Shown one piece after another: positions 36,847 through 46,115 of a stretch of DNA of 64,000 nucleotides (its first letter is position 1; each line of letters starts with the position of its first letter). The translations under genes were made by a program, and so were the position numbers. The DNA comes from Hahellaceae bacterium (GTDB lineage: Bacteria > Pseudomonadota > Gammaproteobacteria > Pseudomonadales > Oleiphilaceae): NCBI GenBank assembly GCA_024234505.1, contig JACKOD010000001.1, positions 1-64,000 of the forward strand, written 5' to 3'. Below the pieces are notes generated by a model. It was not told the DNA's origin. It did not search any database and saw nothing but the letters and a program-made list of their open reading frames with translations.

Positions 36847-37638
36847 TCAGAAGCTTATATCGCGTTCTTCATTTCTCAGGGTCAGTATCTCACACCCGTC
36901 TTCTGTTACCAAAACCGTGTGCTCCCATTGTGCCGACAGGCGGTGATCCTTGGTGACAACAGTCCAGCCATCGGCGAGTAGCTTGCAGTGACGTTTACCC
37001 TGATTAATCATGGGTTCAATGGTAAAGGTCATGCCTGCTTGCAATGCCATGCCCGTGCCTTTTTTACCATAGTGCATGACTTGCGGATCTTCATGGAAAA
37101 CCTTGCCGATGCCGTGACCGCAATACTCTTCAACGACGGAGTAATAATTACCTTCGGCATGTTTCTGGATGACCGCACCAATATCACCCAGTCGCGCACC
37201 GGGTTTTACCAGTGCAATCCCTTTATACATGCATTCCTGAGTGATTTTCACCAGGCGCTCTGCCGCAGGTGTTGGCGTGCCGATAAAGAACATCTTGCTT
37301 GTATCGCCGTGGTAACCATCTTTGATGACGGTAATGTCGATATTGATAATATCGCCATTTTTAAGCTTTTTGCTGTCGCTGGGAATGCCGTGACAGATGA
37401 CCTGGTTGACAGATGTACAGATGGATTTTGGAAATCCTTTATAATTGAGCGGCGCAGGGATGGCCTGTTGTACTTCGGTAATATATTTGTGGCATATTCG
37501 GTCTAGCTCGCCGGTGGTAATGCCTGCTTCAACGTAAGGCTCAATCATCTCAAGCACTTCAGCGGCGAGGCGGCCCGCCACGCGCATTTTTTCTATTTCT
37601 TCTGCCGTCTTTATCGTTACTTTCATTACCGGGCTCAC
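36847..37638 (-). CDS. map: Methionine aminopeptidase, type I
   Basis: Removes the initiator Met from nascent proteins. The metal ligands Asp, Asp, His, Glu, Glu are in NIDITVIKDGYHGDTSKMF, GHGIGKVFHEDPQVMHY, TFTIEPM and QWEHTVLVTEDG. Short N-terminus without zinc finger marks class Ia. A GTG at 37638 (with AAGGCG upstream) or an ATG at 37626 are both possible starts; the family usually begins at xVTIKTxEEIEKMR, so either is acceptable. It is divergent from rpsB, the usual neighbour. Confidence 0.95.
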   Translation of the reverse strand: MSPVMKVTIKTAEEIEKMRVAGRLAAEVLEMIEPYVEAGITTGELDRICHKYITEVQQAIPAPLNYKGFPKSICTSVNQVICHGIPSDSKKLKNGDIINIDITVIKDGYHGDTSKMFFIGTPTPAAERLVKITQECMYKGIALVKPGARLGDIGAVIQKHAEGNYYSVVEEYCGHGIGKVFHEDPQVMHYGKKGTGMALQAGMTFTIEPMINQGKRHCKLLADGWTVVTKDHRLSAQWEHTVLVTEDGCEILTLRNEERDISF

Positions 37639-37787
37639 TATCGCCTTGCGTATTAATGGGAATCAGTAGAAGTTGACTGAATAAGTTGGGTAAAAGTGGT
37701 CTATTCTAACCTTTTGCGGCCTTTAGTTGTAGTGATCCGGGATTCATCGTTTAGCTTTCCGGTAAGCAATGAATTAGCTGATCCGGC

Positions 37788-37824
37788 TTTAAGTTGCAGC
37801 AAAAATATGGTATAAAGCGCGCGC
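37788..37824 (+). promoter_or_regulatory. rpsB promoter with extended -10 and GC-rich discriminator
   Basis: TGG-TATAAA (37808-37816) is an extended -10 box; a weak TTTAAG lies 17 bases upstream. The -10 is followed by GCGCGCGC, a discriminator typical of growth-rate and stringently controlled promoters. The same architecture is known for rpsB promoters of gammaproteobacteria. Confidence 0.65.
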
Positions 37825-37976
37825 TTTTGTCGATTAAACCGATGAAAGAACGCAAATACACACACGTACCGGCACTGAAACCTGGGTGCCCGGCAATGGT
37901 CAGCGAGTCTGACGGTTGTTCGGGTGGGGGACGGGGGTATGTGGAGGTTTAACCCGATTATATATTGAGGAATATC
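37825..37976 (+). promoter_or_regulatory. rpsB mRNA leader, probable S2 autoregulation site
   Basis: About 150 untranslated bases before rpsB. Two local hairpins can be drawn: CCGGCAC (37869-37875) with GTGCCCGG (37887-37894 region, one bulge), and TCAG/CTGA at 37900-37912. S2 represses rpsB-tsf through a conserved leader in gammaproteobacteria, so these stems are candidates for that site. Structure was drawn by hand only. Confidence 0.4.
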
Positions 37977-38720
37977 ATGGCAACTGTATCTATGCGCGAC
38001 CTTTTAAAGGCTGGTGTACACTTTGGTCACCAGACTCGTTACTGGAATCCCAAGATGGGCAAGTACATCTTCGGTGCGCGTAACAAAATTCACATCATTA
38101 ACCTTGAGCACACTGTACCAGCTATGAATGATGCGCTGGCTATGGTTAAAAAGCTGGCCGAAAACAAGAACAAGATCTTGTTCGTGGGCACTAAGCGTGC
38201 AGCCAGTAAAGTGATCAAGGACGAAGCCAGTCGTGCGGCGATGCCTTATGTAAATCATCGCTGGTTGGGCGGCATGTTGACCAACTATAAAACCATTCGT
38301 CAGTCTATCCGCCGTTTCCGTGATCTGGAAACACAGAGCCAGGATGGTACTTTCTCCAAGCTGACCAAAAAAGAAGCGTTGATGCTGACCCGTGAAATGG
38401 AAAAGCTGGAGCGCTCTATCGGTGGTATCAAGGAGATGGGTGGTCTGCCAGACGCGTTGTTTGTTATTGATGTTGATCACGAGCGTATTGCAATCAAAGA
38501 AGCCAACAAGCTGGGTATTCCTGTTATCGGTATCGTTGATACCAACAGTGATCCAGATGGCGTGGATATCGTGATCCCTGGTAACGATGATGCGATCCGT
38601 GCTATCGAAATCTATGCCCGTGCAATGGCTGATGCTTGTGTTGAAGGCCGTTCCAATGCAGGTGGCGCTGATGACTTCGTTGAAGTTCAGTCAGAGCAAA
38701 ATACAGAAGCAGCTGAGTAA
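37977..38720 (+). CDS. rpsB: 30S ribosomal protein S2
   Basis: Ribosomal small-subunit protein binding late in assembly. [61 protein letters not shown] and [12 protein letters not shown] are invariant S2 blocks. ATG at 37977 is preferred over an upstream TTG at 37965 because GAGGAA lies just before it and the protein then starts MATVSMRDL. Length of 247 residues is normal. It forms an operon with tsf, with an attenuating terminator between. Confidence 0.97.
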   Translation: MATVSMRDLLKAGVHFGHQTRYWNPKMGKYIFGARNKIHIINLEHTVPAMNDALAMVKKLAENKNKILFVGTKRAASKVIKDEASRAAMPYVNHRWLGGMLTNYKTIRQSIRRFRDLETQSQDGTFSKLTKKEALMLTREMEKLERSIGGIKEMGGLPDALFVIDVDHERIAIKEANKLGIPVIGIVDTNSDPDGVDIVIPGNDDAIRAIEIYARAMADACVEGRSNAGGADDFVEVQSEQNTEAAE

Positions 38721-38764
38721 TAGTTACAGTGATGTAAATGCTGTACGGATGACAGGCATGCTTT

Positions 38765-38793
38765 AAAAAAAGGGGACGATATCCCCTTTTTTT
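38765..38793 (+). terminator. Terminator/attenuator between rpsB and tsf
   Basis: AAAAAAAGGGG and CCCCTTTTTTT arms with a 7-base loop, 44 bases after rpsB. Partial read-through would set the S2 to EF-Ts ratio, as known for this operon. Confidence 0.85.
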
Positions 38794-38890
38794 CAATCCA
38801 GAGCATTCTTTGCTAATGCCGCTGGGTTGGTTATGAGCGAATTGATGAATGATCGGGCTCCCGGAGCCGAAAATAGAGAGAGGATAGGAC

Positions 38891-39757
38891 ATGGCTGATA
38901 TTACCGCAGCAATGGTAAAAGAACTTCGTGAGCGTACCGGATTGGGCATGATGGAGTGTAAAAAAGCACTCGTGGAATCTGAAGGCGATATCGAAAAAGC
39001 GATTGATGATTTGCGTAAGTCATCTGGCTTGAAAGCAGCCAAGAAAGCAGGTCGTACAGCGGCTGATGGTGTTGTGCTGTTAAAAGTAGCGGCAGACAAC
39101 AGCTATGGTGTTCTGCTGGAAGTTAACTCTGAAACAGATTTCGTTGCTCGCGATGCGAATTTCCTGGCCTTCGCTAACGAAGTGCTCGAAGCTGCGCTGC
39201 AAACCAAGCAGACAGACGTTGCTGCACTGATGGAAGGTGACCTGGAAGCCAAGCGTCAGGGTCTGGTTCAGAAAATCGGTGAAAACATCGGTGTACGCCG
39301 CGTTTCTGTTGTAGAAGGTGGCGTGGTTGATGGTTACGTTCACTCCAACAACCGCGTAGCTACATTGGTTGCATTGGATGGTGGTACGCCAGAATTGGCA
39401 AAAGACATCGCAATGCACGCAACTGCCGTTAATCCTCGCGTAGTTCGTGGCGAAGATATGCCTGCGGAACAAGTTGAAAAAGAGAAGGATATTATCCGTG
39501 CACAGCCTGATATGGCTGGCAAGCCTTCTGAAATCGTTGAAAAAATGATGGTTGGCCGTATCAACAAGTTCCTTAAGGAAAACAGCCTGTTGGATCAGCC
39601 TTTCGTTAAAAATCCTGATCTGACTGTGGCTGCACTGGCCAAGAACGCAGGTGCTGAGGTTAAGACCTTTGTGCGCTTCGAAGTAGGTGAAGGTATCGAG
39701 AAAGAAGTCGTTGACTTTGCAGCAGAAGTAGCTGCAGCAGCAGGTTTGTCCAAGTAA
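38891..39757 (+). CDS. tsf: Elongation factor Ts
   Basis: Guanine-nucleotide exchange factor for EF-Tu. The N-terminal UBA-like part [22 protein letters not shown], the core [11 protein letters not shown] and [20 protein letters not shown], and the C-terminal [12 protein letters not shown] are all conserved. Length of 288 is close to E. coli EF-Ts (283). AGGATAGG lies upstream of the ATG. Confidence 0.97.
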   Translation: MADITAAMVKELRERTGLGMMECKKALVESEGDIEKAIDDLRKSSGLKAAKKAGRTAADGVVLLKVAADNSYGVLLEVNSETDFVARDANFLAFANEVLEAALQTKQTDVAALMEGDLEAKRQGLVQKIGENIGVRRVSVVEGGVVDGYVHSNNRVATLVALDGGTPELAKDIAMHATAVNPRVVRGEDMPAEQVEKEKDIIRAQPDMAGKPSEIVEKMMVGRINKFLKENSLLDQPFVKNPDLTVAALAKNAGAEVKTFVRFEVGEGIEKEVVDFAAEVAAAAGLSK

Positions 39758-40073
39758 GTATTGATGTGGGCCGGTTTTTAATCGGCCCGCAGCTGTTTTA
39801 AAGCCGTTTTGATGGTCTTCGACGATTAAGACGGTTTTGTAGCAAGCTGCACATGCGCTGCAAGAACACTGGATTTGTTCACGTAACATAACTGTTTGTC
39901 GAGAGAGTGCTGGGCGTTGACTGGATGCGGCAACGGCACAAGACCGACATTTTATGGTTGTTGGTTTCTCGAGTTTAATGTTTGATTACCGTGCGTAGTA
40001 GCCATAGTTTTCCTATGATCCGGCGCGACGGCCTTCTTCCGGGTTGTCCCGCCTCCTAGCGTGAGATACTGAA
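39758..40073 (+). other. Intergenic region between tsf and pyrH
   Basis: 316 bases without a convincing gene. GGGCCG/CGGCCC arms (39768-39788) and a weaker GTCTT/AAGAC hairpin followed by GGTTTT (39815-39837) could terminate or pause the rpsB-tsf transcript. No clear promoter for pyrH was identified. Confidence 0.4.
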
Positions 40074-40814
40074 ATGCCTCCTGTGACAAAATCCCAGCCC
40101 AAGTACAAACGCATTCTCCTGAAATTGAGTGGCGAAGCTCTCATGGGAGATGAAGAATTTGGTATTGATCCCAAGGTTCTGGATCGTATGGCGCTTGAGG
40201 TAGGCCAGCTAATCGGCATCGGTGTGCAGGTGGGCATGGTGATTGGTGGCGGCAATTTGTTTCGTGGTGCTGCATTAAGTGCTGCAGGAATGGATCGCGT
40301 AACGGGTGATCATATGGGGATGCTGGCCACCGTGATGAATGCCTTGGCAATGCGTGATGCGCTGGAACGTTCCAATATATCGACTCGGGTCATGTCTGCC
40401 ATTCCGATGAGTGGAATTGTCGAGCATTATGATCGCCGTCGGGCAATCCGTGATTTACGCGAAGGTGATGTAGTCATTTTTGCTGCCGGAACCGGAAATC
40501 CTTTCTTTACTACTGACTCGGCGGCCTGTTTGCGTGGTATTGAGATTGATGCCGACGTGGTGCTGAAGGCTACTAAAGTTGATGGCGTGTATAACGCAGA
40601 TCCTATGAAGGATTCGACGGCCACCAAGTTTGATTATCTTACTTATGATCAGGTACTGGATATGAAATTGGGCGTCATGGATTTGACTGCTATTTGTCTG
40701 TGTCGCGACCACGACATGCCGGTACGTGTATTTAATATGAATAAAGTGGGCGCACTGACTAATATTGTTGTGGGTGAAAGTGAAGGCACATTAATTGAGA
40801 AAAATAGCAAATAA
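40074..40814 (+). CDS. pyrH: UMP kinase
   Basis: Phosphorylates UMP to UDP; hexameric bacterial enzyme regulated by GTP and UTP. Motifs: [86 protein letters not shown]. Length of 246 fits. Universal position between tsf and frr. Confidence 0.97.
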   Translation: MPPVTKSQPKYKRILLKLSGEALMGDEEFGIDPKVLDRMALEVGQLIGIGVQVGMVIGGGNLFRGAALSAAGMDRVTGDHMGMLATVMNALAMRDALERSNISTRVMSAIPMSGIVEHYDRRRAIRDLREGDVVIFAAGTGNPFFTTDSAACLRGIEIDADVVLKATKVDGVYNADPMKDSTATKFDYLTYDQVLDMKLGVMDLTAICLCRDHDMPVRVFNMNKVGALTNIVVGESEGTLIEKNSK

Positions 40815-40930
40815 GTACTGAGGTATGGGAAAAAAGTACGGTATTTAATTTATTTTGCCCGTTTTTAAAGAGTCGGCAGTACTTTGATAACCCAGAGACC
40901 TTACCACGAAATAGCATAGGGGACGGAATC

Positions 40931-41488
40931 GTGATAAACGAGATTAAAAAAGAAAGCGAATTGCGCATGAAAAAGAGTATTGAAGCCCTGGGTGTGGCAT
41001 TCAATAAGATTCGTACCGGGCGAGCGCACCCGAGTATTCTGGATAGTGTGATGGTCTCGTATTACGGGGTGGATACACCACTGAAACAAGTTGCAAACGT
41101 GAACGTGGAAGATGGACGTACGCTGTCTATTACGCCTTGGGAGCGTAGCATGACTCCTGCTATCGAAAAGGCCATTATGGTCGCAGACCTGGGCCTCAAT
41201 CCTTCGACTACGGGTGAGGTTATTCGGGTTCCTATGCCTGCACTGACCGAAGAAACGCGTCGTGATATGGTTAAGCTGGCTCGAGCAGAAGCAGAAAATG
41301 GTCGCGTATCCATTCGGGCGGCTCGTCGCGATGCAAATAGTGATATCAAAGAGCTTTTGAAAGAGAAAATGGTTACGGAAGATGAAGAGCGTCGCGGGAT
41401 GGACGATATTCAAAAATTGACCGATAAATATATTGCAGAAGTAGATAAAGCACTGGCAGAAAAGGAAGCGGCACTGCTTGCGGTTTAA
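40931..41488 (+). CDS. frr: Ribosome recycling factor
   Basis: Splits post-termination ribosomes together with EF-G. The 185-residue three-helix-bundle protein has [61 protein letters not shown] and [14 protein letters not shown]. The start is GTG at 40931 preceded by AGGGGAC. A terminator follows 35 bases later. Confidence 0.97.
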   Translation: MINEIKKESELRMKKSIEALGVAFNKIRTGRAHPSILDSVMVSYYGVDTPLKQVANVNVEDGRTLSITPWERSMTPAIEKAIMVADLGLNPSTTGEVIRVPMPALTEETRRDMVKLARAEAENGRVSIRAARRDANSDIKELLKEKMVTEDEERRGMDDIQKLTDKYIAEVDKALAEKEAALLAV

Positions 41489-41522
41489 CTGAAAATGGCA
41501 GTCACTGTCTGACTATTACGTG

Positions 41523-41558
41523 CAAGGGCCGGGTGATGTTACCGGCCTTTGTGTTTTT
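41523..41558 (+). terminator. Rho-independent terminator after frr
   Basis: CAAGGGCCGG pairs with CCGGCCTTTG (one G-U pair) around a 9-base loop and is followed by TGTTTTT. Confidence 0.75.
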
Positions 41559-41595
41559 GGAAAGTGAACGCGTTGGAAGCATTTGAGTACTGGAT

Positions 41596-42354
41596 ATGAA
41601 GGAAAAGATTACGGCAGAAATACCTTTGGAGGCAGAGAGTCGTCCGCGTCATGTCGCAATCATCATGGATGGAAATAATCGCTGGGCAAAGCGAAATCGT
41701 CTGTTAGGTATTGCCGGACACACGGCGGGCGTTGAGGCGGTGAGAGCAGTGGTTGAAACCTGCCTGAACGAAGGTGTTGAAGTTCTCACATTGTTTGCGT
41801 TTAGCAGTGAAAACTGGCGACGTCCTGAAGAGGAAGTAGGTGCCTTGATGAAGTTGTTTTTGCTGGCGCTGCAAAGGGAAGTGAAAAAGCTCGATCGGAA
41901 TAATATCCGTCTGCGCATAATGGGGGATACCAGCCGTTTTAATCCTGTCCTGCAGGATCATATTGCCAAGGCTGAGCAGCTGACCGAGAACAATACCGCA
42001 ATGACACTTGTGGTGGCCGCCAACTATGGTGGACGATGGGATATCACGCACGCTACCAGAAAAATTGCTGAACTGGTTGCGGCCGGGAAGATCGCCCCCG
42101 AGCAGGTTAATGAGGATCTTGTGCAGTCCTTTATCTGCCTGGGTGATCTGCCTATGCCGGATCTTTGTATTCGTACGGCAGGCGAGCAGCGAATCAGTAA
42201 TTTTATGCTCTGGCAATTTGCTTATACCGAGTTTTATTTTACCGATTTATTCTGGCCGGATTTTCGCCATGAAGAAATGCGCAAAGCGATTGAAGCCTAT
42301 GGCAAGCGTCAGCGACGCTTTGGCCAGACGGACGATCAGATTAAAAAGGCTTAG
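41596..42354 (+). CDS. uppS: Undecaprenyl diphosphate synthase
   Basis: cis-Prenyltransferase making the C55 carrier for peptidoglycan and O-antigen. HVAIIMDGNNRWAKRN contains the catalytic Asp25, and GHTAGVEAVR, FAFSSENWRRP, and DLCIRTAGEQRISNFMLWQFAYTEFYF follow. Length of 252 fits. The RTxGExRxSNFxLWQ motif is intact. It directly supports both initiating sugar-phosphate transferases in this window by supplying undecaprenyl phosphate. Confidence 0.96.
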   Translation: MKEKITAEIPLEAESRPRHVAIIMDGNNRWAKRNRLLGIAGHTAGVEAVRAVVETCLNEGVEVLTLFAFSSENWRRPEEEVGALMKLFLLALQREVKKLDRNNIRLRIMGDTSRFNPVLQDHIAKAEQLTENNTAMTLVVAANYGGRWDITHATRKIAELVAAGKIAPEQVNEDLVQSFICLGDLPMPDLCIRTAGEQRISNFMLWQFAYTEFYFTDLFWPDFRHEEMRKAIEAYGKRQRRFGQTDDQIKKA

Positions 42355-42445
42355 TGGGCTCTAGAAAACGCTAGCAAACACTTTTAATGCCTTTCGGGGA
42401 GTAATGGAGTGTTTTGTCTCAAGCCAAACATTCAGGATGAACATC

Positions 42446-43276
42446 GTGTTAAAACAACGCATTATAACCGCATTAATTCTCGCACCGATTGCCATAGGCG
42501 GGATTTTTTTTCTTGATCCCCAGCGCTTTGCCTGGTTTATTGGCTTTGTGATTGTTTTGGGTGCTTGGGAGTGGGCAAATCTGGCGGGTTTTGAAGCGCC
42601 TGTCACTCGTTGGGGATATGCAGGGCTGATTGCGTTGGCGCTGTTTGCCAGTGGTTGGTTGCCCATGGGGCTGGTGCTCGGGCTAGGTGGCCTGTGGTGG
42701 GTGGTTGCGTTGCTGCTAGTGGTATCTTATCCAGCCAGTACAAATTTGTGGCAAGCGCCCTTTGTGCGTCTTGTTATGGGTGTGTGTGTATTGGTGCCCA
42801 CCTGGAAAGCGTTGGTATTTGTTCGTTCAGCTTCGCTGAGTGCTGTCCCTGATTTAAGTAATCTGTGGGTGATTCTTTATATCATGCTGCTGGTATGGGG
42901 GGCCGATGTCGGGGCGTATTTTGCCGGTCGGGCCTGGGGAAATAAAAAGCTGGCACCGAAAGTGTCGCCCGGCAAGTCATGGGCCGGGGTGTACGGTGGC
43001 ATGGTATCTATTGCAATTATCGGATGTGTGGCGTCAGCACTCTTGTCATTGCCGTTGGTATTGGCCTTTAAACTGGTATCTATTAGTTTGCTGACCGGGA
43101 TGTTCTCTGTACTGGGCGATTTACTGGAAAGCATGCTGAAGCGTCATCGTGGAATTAAAGACAGTAGTCAGTTGTTACCGGGTCATGGTGGTGTTTTGGA
43201 TCGAATTGACAGTCTCACTGCCGCTATTCCTGTGTTTACGCTGATCTTGTTTGTACTCGGGGAATTTACAGCGTAA
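42446..43276 (+). CDS. cdsA: Phosphatidate cytidylyltransferase
   Basis: Membrane enzyme forming CDP-diacylglycerol for phospholipid synthesis. About eight hydrophobic segments, and the C-terminal signature SMLKRHRGIKDSSQLLPGHGGVLDRIDS near residues 218-245. GTG at 42446 is the preferred start: AGGA lies 8 bases upstream and the protein then begins MLKQRIITAL as in Pseudomonas; the open frame extends back to 42404. About 276 residues. Confidence 0.95.
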   Translation: MLKQRIITALILAPIAIGGIFFLDPQRFAWFIGFVIVLGAWEWANLAGFEAPVTRWGYAGLIALALFASGWLPMGLVLGLGGLWWVVALLLVVSYPASTNLWQAPFVRLVMGVCVLVPTWKALVFVRSASLSAVPDLSNLWVILYIMLLVWGADVGAYFAGRAWGNKKLAPKVSPGKSWAGVYGGMVSIAIIGCVASALLSLPLVLAFKLVSISLLTGMFSVLGDLLESMLKRHRGIKDSSQLLPGHGGVLDRIDSLTAAIPVFTLILFVLGEFTA

Positions 43277-43337
43277 CTCCAGGGCTTATTTATAGCTGCA
43301 GGATTTCGTTCGCTACTCAAATCATGGAGTTGAATAT

Positions 43338-44522
43338 TTGGATGCCATGAAACAGGTTACCGTTCTTGGGGCAACGGGCTCAATAGGGCAGAGCACGCTG
43401 GATGTGATTGCCAGACATCCTTCATCGTTTTCGGTTTACGCATTAACGGGTAATACTCGCGTAGCAGAAATGTTCTCTTGCTGTATGCAGTTCAATCCAA
43501 AGATCGCGGTCATGGCGGATGCGTCTGCAGCGGAAGATCTGGAAAAAAAGCTTCGCAACGCAGGTGCGCAGACGCAGGTGCAATCGGGTGTTGAGGCAAT
43601 GAAGGCCGTTGCATCTCATCCTGATGTTGACTATGTGATGGCAGCCATAGTCGGTGCAGCAGGACTGCAGCCTGCATTGGCGGCGGCGGAAGCGGGTAAG
43701 CGTGTGCTGCTGGCCAATAAAGAGGCACTGGTAATGACCGGTAGTCTGTTTATGGAGGCGGTGGCCCGGTCAGGTGCGGTGCTCTTGCCTATTGATAGTG
43801 AGCACAATGCCATTTTCCAATGTATGCCTTCAAGCTATCGAAGCGGTGATCAGGCAACGGGTATCAAAAAAATCCTCCTGACCGCTTCCGGCGGGCCATT
43901 TCGTACCCTGTCTGAACAGGAAATGGCGGTAGTCACTCCGGCACAGGCCTGTAAACATCCGAATTGGTCTATGGGGCGCAAAATTTCGGTTGATTCGGCT
44001 AGCCTGATGAACAAGGGGCTGGAGTTGATTGAAGCGTGCTGGTTGTTTAATACCACGCCAGCTCAAATTGAAGTGGTTGTACATCCGCAAAGTATTATTC
44101 ATTCGATGGTCGAATATGTGGATGGCTCGGTATTGGCGCAACTGGGCAGTCCGGATATGCGAACGCCCATCGCTTACGGACTGGGGTGGCCCGAAAGAAT
44201 GGCCTCCGGGGTAAGTTCTCTAGATTTGTTAAAAATCGGCATGCTTAATTTTGAAGCACCGGATCGTTCGCGATTTCCATGTCTCGCGCTTGCCGAAGAA
44301 TCCTTTACTGCCGGAGGTACCTCCTGCGCCATTCTGAACGCGGCAAATGAAGTGGCGGTCGAAGCCTTTCTGAATGGTAATCTGGGGTTTAATAAAATCC
44401 CTGTTATTATCGAAGAGACGCTCAGTCGCATGGTGAGTCGTGAAGCCCATTCAATTGAACTTGTGCTTGAAGATGATGGGGCCGCTCGGCAATTAGCGAC
44501 CAGTCTGATCAAAAAATATTAA
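43338..44522 (+). CDS. dxr: 1-deoxy-D-xylulose-5-phosphate reductoisomerase
   Basis: Second step of the MEP isoprenoid pathway, NADPH-dependent. [15 protein letters not shown] binds [27 protein letters not shown] (metal Asp and Glu) and ASGGPFR follow, then [23 protein letters not shown] written here in part (key WxMGxKIxxDSAxxxNKG). Length of about 391-394 fits. A TTG at 43338 has GGAG upstream; ATG 43347 is the alternative start. It feeds the precursor needed by UppS. Confidence 0.96.
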   Translation: MDAMKQVTVLGATGSIGQSTLDVIARHPSSFSVYALTGNTRVAEMFSCCMQFNPKIAVMADASAAEDLEKKLRNAGAQTQVQSGVEAMKAVASHPDVDYVMAAIVGAAGLQPALAAAEAGKRVLLANKEALVMTGSLFMEAVARSGAVLLPIDSEHNAIFQCMPSSYRSGDQATGIKKILLTASGGPFRTLSEQEMAVVTPAQACKHPNWSMGRKISVDSASLMNKGLELIEACWLFNTTPAQIEVVVHPQSIIHSMVEYVDGSVLAQLGSPDMRTPIAYGLGWPERMASGVSSLDLLKIGMLNFEAPDRSRFPCLALAEESFTAGGTSCAILNAANEVAVEAFLNGNLGFNKIPVIIEETLSRMVSREAHSIELVLEDDGAARQLATSLIKKY

Positions 44523-44540
44523 GTCGCTATCGGAAGTCGC

Positions 44541-45896
44541 ATGGAATTATTGCAGCATATTTTTTCTCTAGTGGTGACGCTGGGTATTCTGGTCACTATT
44601 CACGAGTTTGGTCATTTCTGGGTGGCACGCCGTTGCGGCGTAAGAGTGCTGCGTTTTTCCGTTGGCTTTGGTAAACCGTTGTTTGTTCGCAAGGATAGAT
44701 ACGGTACAGAGTTTGCCGTGGCGGCCATTCCCTTGGGCGGTTACGTAAAAATGCTGGATGAGAGAGAAGGACCGGTAGCGACGGCCGAACTTCCTTATGC
44801 ATTTAATCGCAAACCGGTCGGGCAGCGAATAGCGATTGTCGCGGCAGGTCCCCTGGCTAATTTTCTGTTTGCCATCCTGGCTTACTGGTTAATGTTTATT
44901 TTGGGATTCAGCGCACTGGTTCCCAGAGTGGGTGAAATTCGTCAGGATTCACCGGCGGCGGTAGCCGGAATCCAGGCTCCGGGAGAAATTGTTGCTATCG
45001 ACTCGACACCGGTTGCGACATGGCAGGAGGTTGGGCTGCAACTTTTGTCGCGACTGGGTGATAGTGGTGAGATATCGCTGAGCATCCGATCATTGCAGTC
45101 TGACGTTCCTGACACCTTTCGCTTGCCCATCCACGAGTGGCTTTCTGAACAGGAGGCACCTGATCCGATTGTAGCATTGGGTCTGATGCCGTACCGTCCG
45201 CCTGTACCGGCGATTATAGGTGACCTGGCTGAAGGTGAGGCTGCGATTACGGCAGGACTGCAACGAGGTGATCGTATTATACAAGTGGGCGATCACGATA
45301 TTTCAGATTGGCATGACTTTGTAAAGCAGATTCAGGCCTCTGCGGGAACGCCGCTGGAAGTCGTAATTGAACGAGATCAGCAGCAACTGATTCGCACGGT
45401 GATTCCGGGAACCCGGGTATTGGAAAGCGGCAAACAGGTCGGTTTTATTGGTGCAGGTGTGGCTGCTTTTAAGCCCCCCGAGGATATGATTCGTGAAATT
45501 AGTTACGATGCCTTGTCTGCCGTACCGAAGGCGATAGAGAAAACCTGGGATGACACTGTGATGACACTTGTAGCCATCCGGAAAATGGTGAAAGGTCTGG
45601 TTTCTGTTAAAAACCTGAGCGGGCCTATTACGATTGCCAAAGTGGCCAGTGCATCTATCAGTTCAGGGCTGGAAGACTTTTTGCGCTTTCTGGCATTGTT
45701 GAGCGTGAGTCTGGGGGTGCTCAATTTACTCCCTGTGCCGGTACTGGATGGGGGGCATTTGTTGTATTATGCGATCGAGCTTGTAAAAGGGAAACCGCTT
45801 TCTGAACGGTTACAGATGTTCGGGTTGCGTATCGGCGTTGCATTGATTCTCATGTTAATGGTTGTAGCGTTTTACAATGACCTGTCACGCTTGTAA
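44541..45896 (+). CDS. rseP: Site-2 zinc protease RseP
   Basis: Intramembrane metalloprotease that cleaves anti-sigma-E and signal peptides. The zinc motif HEFGH is at residues 21-25 in the first membrane helix. GFGKPLF, PLGGYVKMLDE, two PDZ regions (residues about 115-310) and the C-terminal LLPVPVLDGGHLLYY motif with the third zinc ligand follow. Length of 451 is normal. Followed by bamA, consistent with control of outer-membrane stress. Confidence 0.96.
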   Translation: MELLQHIFSLVVTLGILVTIHEFGHFWVARRCGVRVLRFSVGFGKPLFVRKDRYGTEFAVAAIPLGGYVKMLDEREGPVATAELPYAFNRKPVGQRIAIVAAGPLANFLFAILAYWLMFILGFSALVPRVGEIRQDSPAAVAGIQAPGEIVAIDSTPVATWQEVGLQLLSRLGDSGEISLSIRSLQSDVPDTFRLPIHEWLSEQEAPDPIVALGLMPYRPPVPAIIGDLAEGEAAITAGLQRGDRIIQVGDHDISDWHDFVKQIQASAGTPLEVVIERDQQQLIRTVIPGTRVLESGKQVGFIGAGVAAFKPPEDMIREISYDALSAVPKAIEKTWDDTVMTLVAIRKMVKGLVSVKNLSGPITIAKVASASISSGLEDFLRFLALLSVSLGVLNLLPVPVLDGGHLLYYAIELVKGKPLSERLQMFGLRIGVALILMLMVVAFYNDLSRL

Positions 45897-46115
45897 CAGG
45901 GGTTGTGTTTGAATGATTGATTTAACCAGTGATGGTTAGAATTTGGATCGGTACTGCACAATAAGCAGTGCTGTTGAATAGTAGAATTAAACATCTGGTT
46001 TTGGTCTGTATGGAACCATGCTGGCAGGTCTTCCATTTGCCATGTTGTTATGGGAGATGAGTGATCGGCCGGGTTTTGGTGCATCAACAAACCCTTCTTT
46101 GGGCATTCAGGATTC

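Noticed and set aside
39768..39788. Terminator after tsf
   Set aside because: GGGCCG/CGGCCC arms exist, but the T-run is in the loop and not after the stem, so it is mentioned only within the intergenic entry.
39080..39889. A 269-codon open frame on the minus strand opposite tsf
   Set aside because: Its translation is cysteine- and phenylalanine-rich with no family signal, and it is antisense to a certain gene with strong codon bias.
44953..44961. Second match to the ops core GGCGGTAGC
   Set aside because: It lies inside the rseP coding sequence, encodes conserved protein and has no leader context; taken as chance, and it lowers the weight of the match at 23901.
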